Assembly (NCBI RefSeq): GCF_000344685.1
Contig: NW_006920426.1
Span: 616,681 to 645,992, forward strand
Direction of reading: 5' to 3'
Source: Gloeophyllum trabeum ATCC 11539
Lineage: Eukaryota > Basidiomycota > Agaricomycetes > Gloeophyllales > Gloeophyllaceae
DNA length: 29,312 nucleotides
In this document: one piece after another, positions 22,369 through 29,312 of the stretch
How positions within the stretch are numbered: position 1 is the stretch's first letter
Layout of the letters: every line of letters starts with the position of its first letter
The notes under the pieces: generated by a model
Told to the model about the DNA's origin: nothing
The model's database searches: none
Seen by the model: the letters and a program-made list of their open reading frames with translations, nothing else
Position numbers and translations under genes: made by a program

Positions 22369-23659
22369 CTAATTGCGCGACGCCGCGAACTGCTTTCCGA
22401 CGTCGCGGGTGCCCTGCTCGTGCATGCATGACAGACCGAGTATGACCTCGGAGTGAAGCTGTACTGAGCATTTAAAACATTGCTGTGGAAGGAGTTCCAG
22501 GAGAAGAGGACGTACCTCGGGGCGTCGCGCAATTAGGCATAAGAGACAGGGCTCAACCAAATAAAACGACAGAATGAACGTCCATTACCACACGAGGCAA
22601 TTTGGCTTCGAGAGGCGAATATACCTTCAGCATCACCGGCACGAGACGACGGCTCGCGCCAGTGATGTCGATGTTATAATCTCTAAATGGTCCGATTAGG
22701 GAACCGCATGATGGATGGTGGATACTGTCAGCGCTGCACTCACGTCTCTCGTTCTCCTCCAGACTTCGCAATCAATTGAACAATCTTTGTGCCCTGGTCC
22801 ACGGCCTGCTTGAGGCGGGCCATGACTGCGTCGTGGTTGCGGGCCTGCTGCTTCTCTATTCGGGCTTGCACCGCGGCGTTATGAAGGTCCAGCGATGTCT
22901 TGGAGGATCACGGCATCGATGAACAGTCAGTCTAGACCAGCCTGACTCGGGAGAAAAGACACTAACCTGTAGTCCTTGCCACCCCGTGTTCAGTCGCTCT
23001 TTGGCCCTGACTATCTTCTGGCGGTCTGCATCGCTACTGAGGATTCTCCGCCATACTTTGCGACTCTTCAGACACTTCATGTCATCTCTCGCTTCCTCTA
23101 GCACACTATGGAGCGCGCGTATTGGTGTGCAAATACTCCCCAGGAGGTGGGTAATCACTGACCTAGCATATGCCTGAATGGCGTCCTTCGCCTCTTCCAT
23201 CCCACCTTTCGTAGTCGCTTCCACCAGCATCTGGATGCTTTTCTGTACGATGCTTTCGATTTCCTTGGCATCCTCTCTGTTCGACTGCTCACTCTGCGAT
23301 ATCATATATCAGCAAAAAACGCATAGGAGGAGTGGCTCGGGTACCTGCGCCATGACGATAATCTCGGCTGCTACCCCGAACACAAGCTTCAGCCCAGGCA
23401 CATTAACGGACGCGTCAGCGAGGGCACCGATGACAGCCACGGCCGTCTTGGCATGGTCCCACCCTCCCGAGGTCTTGCTTTCGTCCGGCATTATTTTCTT
23501 CTTTCGCTTTGTGAAGGCCATAAGCCTCTTCATGGCATGCAAAGGTGCTCCAGCGTTAGAAAGGTCGGACTGCGCCGCCACCGTCGACGTGGTCCCTTCT
23601 TCCTTGTCGTATCCTCTCTTCCTACGCTTTCGACTCGGAGTCCCGAAGACGCCAGGCAT
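22369..23659 (-). CDS. Stand-alone HeLo/MLKL-NTD-like four-helix protein, 326 aa
   Basis: Spliced as complement(23345..23659, 22967..23293, 22744..22898, 22625..22682, 22516..22551, 22369..22458). The frame holds through six exons for 326 residues, with introns of 51, 68, 61, 73 and 57 nt. The N-terminus is basic (MPGVFGTPSRKRRKRGY, a possible nuclear signal), then 'MKRLMAFTKRKKKI'. Residues ~70-215 are helical: 'AKTAVAVIGALADASVNVPG', 'LKLVFGVAAEIIVMAQ', 'EIESIVQKSIQMLVEATT' and 'SSDADRQKIVRAKERLNTGW'. The order 'VPGLK...A..I...', then '(D)xDxxKIxxxxxxL', resembles the N-terminal bundle of fungal NLR-like and MLKL-like proteins (HeLo/MLKL-NTD type). That bundle normally precedes a kinase, NACHT or ankyrin region. 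Here a coiled-coil-like stretch and a short unfamiliar tail ('SCMHEQGTRDVGKQFAASRN') follow, with no NTPase or kinase. An upstream ATG at 23761 could add 34 residues. The domain call rests on pattern memory. Confidence 0.6.
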
Positions 23660-24627
23660 CTTCGGGTGGGGGGGGGGAGAGAGAGAGTGCAGGACTAAGT
23701 CGAACGGCGTGAGGGCTCTGTCGAGTCTGGCATCTGGAGCTATCTGTGTTAAATACGTCATACAACTTGCACAGCTTCTGTGCTTTGGGTGCTTCGGCTC
23801 GCCACCTCCTGCTGTGCTTGTAGATTACGCTATACTCACAACTGTGGGAGCGTACTGCCACGCTGTGATGGCTTCAAGTGCCATTGCATCTTGACTAGGT
23901 TTGAGACGTCGGTCCAAAATGGGAGCTTCTTACCTTAACAATGGTTCCTCACTACCCCAAAGACACATGAATGGCAATGCAACCGCTCAGGTGCTGTGTA
24001 GCACACTGCAAGTGCAACCCAGCCTGAGCTCCCAGTAGAAGGAAAAGCAATACATACGTGCCTATTCCTGTGCATATTATGATATGATGATGCATATAAC
24101 GAGAAGCGTCTTTCCGGGTATGCACGATCATGAGGCACTGTGGTCACGATCAGCATAATGTGTAGTGGCACCTACCACTCATTCCTGTTTATCATGCCGA
24201 ATGCCGCAGGCTCGCAGCATCTCCTGAGTTGTAAGGAAGTGACGTCCTAATATACTAAGATAAATGGCAATACTCGAAGGAAGGCAGTCATTATGAGAGA
24301 GATGGACAGGTGCCGACCAATGGTGAGACTCGGCGAGACATTCAGCTTTTTTTTTTGGACAAGCTTAGGCTCGCCGGCAGCTGACAATTGGTACAGCTCC
24401 GGGTCGCCGCTATAGCAGGTGGTTCAGAGCCACCCGGTCCACATTCAGCTTTTGCGAGTGCAAGCCAGCAGCATACGCGTGGAAAAGCTGAGAGGAAATT
24501 GGGGTCAACTCAAGTTCCCAAGTATGCTGGTGGCTCGCATCCCGGTTCGAATCATGACCGTGACATTGATCGTGAACCGAAATCGCAGTTTCGAAAGACC
24601 GCTCTCAAATGTAGCCCTCTCTCCATC
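23660..24627. other. Intergenic region upstream of the HeLo/MLKL-like gene
   Basis: The part next to the ATG at 23659 is a pure pyrimidine tract on the minus strand (seen as a G/GA-rich run at 23666-23690 on the plus strand), typical of a fungal core promoter/leader. Further right are a poly-T run near 24347-24357 and a near-direct repeat of cattcagctttt (about 24338 and 24443). No gene was recognised. Confidence 0.35.
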
Positions 24628-24635
24628 ACCGTCTT

Positions 24636-25037
24636 TAGTGTTCGGGGAGAAAGTCGGTGGTAAGTTACCTCCTGGTAAGTTACCGGTAAGTTACTGGTAA
24701 ATTACTGTAAGTTACCACCTGCATCGGAGGAGGGGTGTAAAAAAGTGTAAGTAATGACCGAGCAGACAAGCGTCTTTGCCCGGGTATGGTGGGATACAAG
24801 AAGTCCTGTGACAAGTACCACAGTATTGAACCGGTATTCAATATGTTCGAGACATCTTCGTGGTGCATTGAGGCGAAAACAACGAAAATCATGCGAAATC
24901 TGCTATTTTCGCTATACGTACGGCAATTGCCGAAACAGGTAACTTACCGTAACTGACATGGGTAAGAAACAACCTCCAGGAGGACCTAGGTAACTTACCA
25001 GTAACTTACAGGCCAGAGACTTTCTCCCGGAACACTA
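24636..25037. mobile_element. 402-bp hAT-type MITE with 8-bp target site duplication
   Basis: The ends are inverted repeats: TAGTGTTCGGGGAGAAAGTC on the left and, read inward from 25037, TAGTGTTCCGGGAGAAAGTC on the right (one mismatch in 20). The element is flanked on both sides by exactly ACCGTCTT (24628-24635 and 25038-25045). An 8-bp duplication with TAG-starting ends is the hallmark of the hAT superfamily. Inside each end are subterminal repeats of GTAAGTTAC. Five lie on the left, starting at 24660, 24675, 24686, 24697 and 24707 (the fourth is GTAAATTAC). Three inverted copies lie on the right, starting at 24939, 24990 and 25001. There is no transposase, so it is non-autonomous and would depend on a hAT transposase elsewhere. 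Confidence 0.88.
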
Positions 25038-25045
25038 ACCGTCTT

Positions 25046-25792
25046 CCACCAGCAACCTTAGCCTCTGTTACGCGTTCGACCTTTATCTAGATCCTCAGTC
25101 ACTTCGTATCACGAGCAGAATTTTTGGTTGAACATGCTTAACTCTGGTCACACTGCGCACTCGAAGCTCGCTTGAACCCCTCGCGCGTATGTGCCGAATC
25201 ATGTGCATAGTCAATCTCACGCCTGCTTTATTGCTGATAACCACAAGGATTACTATCCCAGTACGACGATGAGAGAGGCCAAACCGTGATGAGGTGTCTG
25301 CGCGTCTTTCGCAGTTGCTGGCAGTCTCGCCCATTTTCGAAGACGTGGTAAGTAGGATTCTGGAACTGGTCATCGTTCGTCTCGTGACGTCCAATATTCC
25401 ATTATTGGACGTGGGGTAGTCCAATATCTCTGGCCAACTGCGAGCGTCCATCCGATTTATTGTATCTCCACATAAGGCGCGTAGAACCATATAATCAGGT
25501 TGGCTGAACTACGCACAGGATCAGTCATGGTCGGTGTGCATGTCCCTCACCCCGAGAGACGCCAGTCGCGGGGCTCGAAATGGGGCGCGCTCCCACCTCG
25601 ATCCGCCACCCATGGATCAACGTGGTGTGGCATTCCGGCGTGTCCCATCCCCCGTTGCGCTCGACCCTGCGATCCAATACCAATACATCTCCCCATTTTT
25701 CCAACGTCCAGTTATATAAAGGGCAATATGTCAGACCCACTCCCCCAGGTCAGCTACCACAGCTCGCTTACCCTTACAACAAAAACAAGGAA
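25046..25792. other. Intergenic region and promoter upstream of the cysteine-rich secreted protein
   Basis: The left ~450 bp contain no supported gene. A 131-codon minus-strand frame at 25095-25490 lacks any family motif. The last ~200 bp hold the promoter of the following gene, with a CCAAT motif at 25674-25678 and a TATA box at 25713-25720. Confidence 0.4.
25674..25720 (+). promoter_or_regulatory. CCAAT motif and TATA box of the cysteine-rich secreted-protein gene
   Basis: CCAAT lies at 25674-25678 and TATATAAA at 25713-25720. The TATA box is 73 bp before the ATG at 25793, a normal distance for a strongly expressed fungal secreted-protein gene. Confidence 0.6.
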
Positions 25793-26478
25793 ATGAAATT
25801 CACTAGCACCTTTGCCGCCCTCGCTACTCTCGTGGCTACCGTATTGGCCGTCCACAGCGCCGACGCCGCTGTAGCAGACGTCCTCGCGGTGGGATTCAGC
25901 GGCCCGGCGCTGGACGTGAGCGCCAGGGCTCTCGAAGCTAGGAGCGGATGTGGCTCCATCTGTCCGCTCGGGGAGGAGCATTATATCTGGTAAAACTATG
26001 TATCTGTACAGCGAAATAAATACTCAGGCATGCGCTGCAGGTAAATCACCGTGTCGTGCAACTCTGGACAGCAGTAGTACGTGTCTTGCCACTGGTTACT
26101 CGCCGGAGTGGGCTGATCCTCGCTTACTTGACAGCTACTGCCAGGCAATGGACGCGTCCGGCTGCTACCCGGGCACCGTCAGCCATATCGCCATGGAGGT
26201 CGACGTGTGTCTCCCCATTATGTATCTCTCCAATATTCTCAGATTGGCTGATGGTCTTCCCTCGTATCATTGGCAGGACCCGAACGACACCATACAGTAT
26301 GCAAAGGGGTACAACACAAACAGTCTCGAGTTTACTTGTCCCTCCGCGGGCACAGTCAGGTGTGAGGCGAACTTCAACGATAACGATGACGAACCGAACT
26401 ACAGTCTCCGGGGTAAGTGTATACCGGGGAGCTGCTTAGGTCGGGTGCTCATTGGTCTATATAGTCGTATCGGCGTGA
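25793..26478 (+). CDS. Cysteine-rich small secreted protein, about 182 aa
   Basis: I do not recognise the family. MKFTSTFAALATLVATVLAV is a clear signal peptide. A possible propeptide ending near 'ALEARSGCG' follows, and then a Cys-rich mature part. My splice is 25793..25989, 26075..26412, 26465..26478 (182 residues, introns 85 and 52 nt). The second intron has a strong gtaagt donor and ends the protein with 'NYSLRVVSA'. The first junction is less certain. The donor at 25990 and the acceptor near 26071-26077 are the only usual-size choice that keeps the frame, but the acceptor can shift by 3 nt either way. Conserved-looking pieces are 'SGCGSICPLGEEHYIC', 'TCLATGYSPEWADPRLLDSY', 'CYPGTVSHIAMEVDVCL' and 'EFTCPSAGTVRCEANF'. 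Paired cysteines suggest disulfides in an extracellular protein. An effector- or wall-related role is conceivable, but there is no evidence for it. Confidence 0.68.
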
Positions 26479-27399
26479 AGAACGGCCTTGGTGAAGGATC
26501 ATGATGCGGTGCGGTTGCAGAGACTTGATTCAACTCTTGTCTATCCCGTACAGTCGCGAAATTACTAGTATTGTCGGTGTACTACATCATGATCAGTCAG
26601 CGCGACCATCTGTAAACATGCGGAATATATCAACCTTTCTTACTCGGAATCAATATACAGCTGAGCGTTGGCACCTTTAGCTACTAGCTATAGTACTCGT
26701 GAAGCGCCGTCTGGCGCCGGCAACTTACCCCTCCTTTGTTCAAGAAATCGACCTTGAGAACTTGCACTAAGTTCAAAATGTTGCGGCTGCTACAGGGGGT
26801 CGACAAATCATCGTAAGGAGACTATTTCTACCATAATACAAAGGATATTGTTAGTAATATAGGGGACCTAAGTTTTCCCCGGTTCTCTTTCATTCAAGCT
26901 CCATCTAGGGCCAGGTAGAATGCCCTGTGCTGTTGTCTCCTAAGTAGTCTAAGAGATACTTACCCACTCTCCAAGAATGCCTAATGGTGCATGTCTGTTG
27001 CCTGGACATCTGGCATCCACTTCACATCATAGTTTTATCTTACAATCTGTTCAGTCTCATAAGCCATGGAATGACATGGATTTTCTATTTATTTGTAAAT
27101 TGTCCATCACAGACTTATATATGGCATGGAGACCCAGAAAACTTGAATGATTGAATACCCATGTTAGATGGAGTGCACATACACTCAAATCCTTCTCAAG
27201 CCATGACATACAACACTCAAAAATTCTGAGGTACAAGGATCTATGCTTAATACTGTGCACTCCCTGTAGCTCTAAGTTCTAGCTCACAATAGGCCTTCAT
27301 CTGTACCTGGTGGCATCCACAAACCAACACTAATTACATAGTTGAGCAGTTGAGCGGGACTTAAGTATGAACATTGAGATGGATTCCCGACCATGGCCA
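26479..27399. other. AT-rich gap without a supported gene
   Basis: About 920 bp of lower GC content than the gene block. There are no frames with coding character, only a 67-codon minus-strand frame at 27057-27260. The sequence looks like old, decayed repeat DNA, but I could not match ends or target duplications. Confidence 0.3.
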
Positions 27400-27531
27400 C
27401 ACTGCGGGAGTTGCAGTCTTTAGGGGCGGGCAAAAGATTGTACGAAAGGGAATTCCGCGGGCTCTAATTGGCTGGAAATTACCTTTCGTACAATCTTCTG
27501 CCCGGCCCTAAATACTGCAACTCCCGAAGTG
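27400..27531. mobile_element. 132-bp CACTA-like foldback MITE with 3-bp duplication
   Basis: The two ends form a 50-bp inverted repeat with four mismatches (arms 27400-27449 and 27482-27531) around a 32-bp loop. Left end CACTGCGGGAGTTGCAGT, right end read inward CACTTCGGGAGTTGCAGT. Ends starting CACTG/CACTT with a 3-bp flank (CCA at 27397-27399 and 27532-27534) fit the CACTA (EnSpm) superfamily. It has no coding capacity. A 3-bp flank match is weak evidence by itself, but it falls exactly where the CACTA-type ends predict. Confidence 0.65.
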
Positions 27532-27576
27532 CCAAGTCCTTGTTCAGTAGTGGCGCCACTAGGGCCAAACATAGCA

Positions 27577-27766
27577 GCCGGTCAGATCTTTGACCGATCT
27601 TGCAAAAATGGCGGAGATTGGCCCGTGATACGATGCGTGACTGTAGAAGTCTGTAGTCCTCGTCAGTGCACCTGCCGTCTCGTAGTCTGTTCAGGAGGGT
27701 CTTGCGACCAAGTGTGTTCGCACTTTCTCCGCCATTTTTGCAAGATCGGTCAAAGATCTGACCGGC
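27577..27766. repeat. Perfect 40-bp inverted repeat (foldback element)
   Basis: The arms 27577-27616 and 27727-27766 are exact reverse complements over 40 bp (GCCGGTCAGATCTTTGACCG and so on) around a 110-bp loop. The right arm continues into GGCCCTAAAG. On the left, TAGGGCC occurs at 27560-27566, separated from the arm by about ten extra bases. This suggests true ends of TAGGGCC type with a small insertion on the left. No target duplication could be matched, so the superfamily is open. Confidence 0.75.
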
Positions 27767-27835
27767 CCTAAAGCTCTTATGTCAGTTTTCTCAGGCTAAG
27801 CCCTCCTTCGTATATCGCTGGTAGTCAACGTCGTA

Positions 27836-28468
27836 CTATCATTGGGGGGGTTCTGTAAAAGTCAGATTTTTTACAGAACTCCGAAATCTCGAGAAGTATG
27901 CTACAGGGAGCTTAGCGGGTTGGTACGTATATGCATTGTATACCATACAGATGGTCTGTGAAGTCAGAATTGCCTCAAGTTGGCCCCTTGTCGTATGGGA
28001 GGTTGAACACCGTCCAAAATGCCCACTGTAACAAGTCTGGTGGCCACTTGATGGGTAGATCTGCCAGCCTACACGGCCCCGGCATATATCGGCTTGCCTA
28101 GAGGAGGTGTTTCTTGTATGTGTAAACCTCCTGCGCCCACCCGATACTAGCTGCAGGCTTGTGAAGTGCTCGTATGGTAGATTTTACAGAACTCCAAAGG
28201 CCCAAGGGCGTGACAGATGCGTGACAGACGCGCGCGGATCGGATAGTGTTACCCGCGCGTGACGTTTTTACATTACTCCCCGCAAGTGCCGTCTGTCTGC
28301 GGCATCTCTCTGTATTACTCTGTACATAGTGAATCGAGATCATTATTTTTGCGGATGGTACTTAGGAAGGTATATTATGATGCCTGAGTGAAATAACAGG
28401 GAATGATGAAGAAGGTAGCCCTTGGCCGGTCATATTGTCAAGTTTTTACAGAACCCCCCCAATGATAG
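27836..28468. mobile_element. 633-bp element with perfect 25-bp terminal inverted repeats, TA-flanked
   Basis: The left end reads CTATCATTGGGGGGGTTCTG then TAAAA. The right end, read inward from 28468, is identical for 25 bp, including the seven-G run. Both sides are flanked by TA (27834-27835 and 28469-28470), which fits Tc1/mariner-like or other TA-targeting families. The ACAGAACTCC-type inner part of the end recurs inside the element, near 27878 and 28188, in the same orientation as the right terminus. No transposase frame is present, so it is a non-autonomous (MITE-like) element. Its right end stops 36 bp before the ATG of the retropepsin-like gene. Confidence 0.75.
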
Positions 28469-28506
28469 TAGCTTTCACTAGTATTGATCGTCTACGGCGT
28501 CTTGCG

Positions 28507-29312
28507 ATGAGCGCTCCTGCAGTGTTCTCTCTGTCTCTGGTCGGCTCGTACTTTGGTGTCCCGGCTGCCATCTTGGTGGACTCAAGCATCGATAGTTCAT
28601 GTGTCCGCGCCGGCTTTATACAGGAACACAACCTCCCGTGTACGTGGTCGACTTCTGGCAGCTCTATGGCTCCTCTCGTTGTGATGCACGGTACTGTTGT
28701 TGTACCCGCGTGCAACGGCTGGTTCCACTCGACATTCCCTGTACTGGTCCACACCCATGTTCGCGCCGACATTGTCCTGGGCCGCGACTGGCTGGATGCG
28801 TGTCGTCCCTCCATCGGAGCTGGTTATTTACTCCGTCCGAAGATAACTCGCATCGACTGCCGGCGGGACATATATGGGGTACGTTGCGTGATCTACCCGT
28901 TGCTGCGATGAATGCTCAATTGACCTGATTATAGTTCTGGCACCGCAAAGCATTCCATCAGCGGTGTCAAATGAACGTGCGGATAACGGTACCCATGCAG
29001 GTGTGATATTTGTCCCCTATGCCTTCTGTTAGGTGTTATTGATTTTTTACTCTAGCTTGTGCCTCGCCTGGAACGCATGCTGTGGCACCCGATCAGAGCA
29101 GTTTTAACGGCAACTTTGGCAGTGACAGTGCGTCAACATCTTCCTCATGCTTGCCTGATATCAGTATTGCTACAAACACAATATTGAACTCCTCCCTGAT
29201 CCTTGGGTCCCGAGATAAGCTGGAGCCTATCTTAGCAGCTCACGGTGTGTTGTCGCGCTCACTTTCGCCTGTGCAGTGTCGAGAAGCTCTATTGAATCAT
29301 TTGCTCAATGGT
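28507..29312 (+). CDS. Retropepsin-like aspartic-protease-fold protein (partial, runs off right end)
   Basis: Spliced as 28507..28882, 28935..29000, 29056 to beyond 29312 (233 codons seen, no stop). The N-terminal ~120 residues resemble a gag-pol retropepsin: 'VPAAILVDSSIDSSCVRAGF' with Asp25, a hydrophobic 'VVVPACNGW', then 'HVRADIVLGRDWLDAC', the ILGxDWL-type second signature. The usual Asp-Ser/Thr-Gly triad reads Asp25-Ser26-Ser27, so the Gly is missing and activity is doubtful. After two introns (52 and 55 nt, the first with a weak gttgcg donor) comes a Ser-rich linker and 'LEPILAAHGVLSRSL' with 'SPVQCREALLNHLLNG'. That SAP-like helical pattern is one I associate with long polypore proteins linked to Helitron-type helicases. 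No reverse transcriptase or helicase is visible here, so this origin is inference. An alternative ATG at 28463 lies inside the preceding transposon end. Confidence 0.6.

Noticed and set aside
24541..24556. tRNA-like B-box (GGTTCGAATC)
   Set aside because: The flanking bases do not form a T-arm stem, and no A-box, anticodon arm or acceptor stem fits at the right distance, so it is a chance match.
27617..27726. Loop of the 40-bp inverted repeat as a CRISPR or RNA gene
   Set aside because: There is a single pair of arms, no repeat-spacer pattern, and the host is a eukaryote. A foldback transposon explains it better.
28463..28506. Upstream ATG as start of the retropepsin-like gene
   Set aside because: It lies within the terminal repeat of the adjacent transposon and adds unconserved residues. 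The ATG at 28507 begins right at the domain.

Overview
This window looks like nuclear DNA of an agaricomycete fungus, most probably a polypore (Polyporales). The order is inferred from gene families I recognise and has not been tested by search. The evidence is as follows. Genes are broken by many short GT-AG introns, mostly 45-75 nt. Exons are GC-rich. Two families are ones I know from mushroom-forming fungi: an Agaricomycete-type unknown protein and a small secreted 'VEVDRP' protein. Housekeeping genes are eukaryotic. All exon coordinates below are my own hand splicing, checked by keeping the reading frame across each junction.

Layout. 1-336: 5' end of a gag-like retrotransposon ORF on the minus strand, cut by the window edge. 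1099-2448 (-): uncharacterised Agaricomycete-type protein, five exons. 3295-5425 (+): DUF1308 (C7orf25-type) protein, divergent from the previous gene. 5716-8304 (-): 773-aa protein of unknown family, six exons. 9767-10319 (-): small secreted protein. 11861-13348 (+): class I/II PLP-dependent aminotransferase with a 15-nt microexon and a probable GC-AG intron. 13637-14187 (-): decayed paralogue of the secreted protein, so the two copies flank the aminotransferase. 15206-16364 (-): BTB/POZ protein.

17456-22012 is a compact housekeeping block: mitochondrial ADP/ATP carrier (+), MPDU1-type PQ-loop protein of dolichol-linked sugar use (-), and eIF3 subunit e (+). The last two share a 376-bp divergent promoter region. 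22369-23659 (-) encodes a stand-alone protein resembling the four-helix N-terminal domain (HeLo/MLKL-NTD type) of fungal NLR-like proteins. 25793-26478 (+) encodes a cysteine-rich secreted protein.

The right third carries short non-autonomous DNA transposons. There is a 402-bp hAT-type MITE with an exact 8-bp target duplication and ordered subterminal repeats. There is a 132-bp CACTA-like foldback with a 3-bp duplication, a perfect 40-bp inverted-repeat foldback, and a 633-bp element with perfect 25-bp inverted ends flanked by TA. The last one abuts a retropepsin-like gene (28507 to the right edge) that probably belongs to a larger mobile-element-derived protein.

No rRNA, tRNA, CRISPR or bacterial-type operon was seen. 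Neighbouring genes do not obviously form one pathway. The best candidates for a second look are the transposon cluster, the stand-alone HeLo/MLKL-like gene and the intact/decayed secreted-protein pair.
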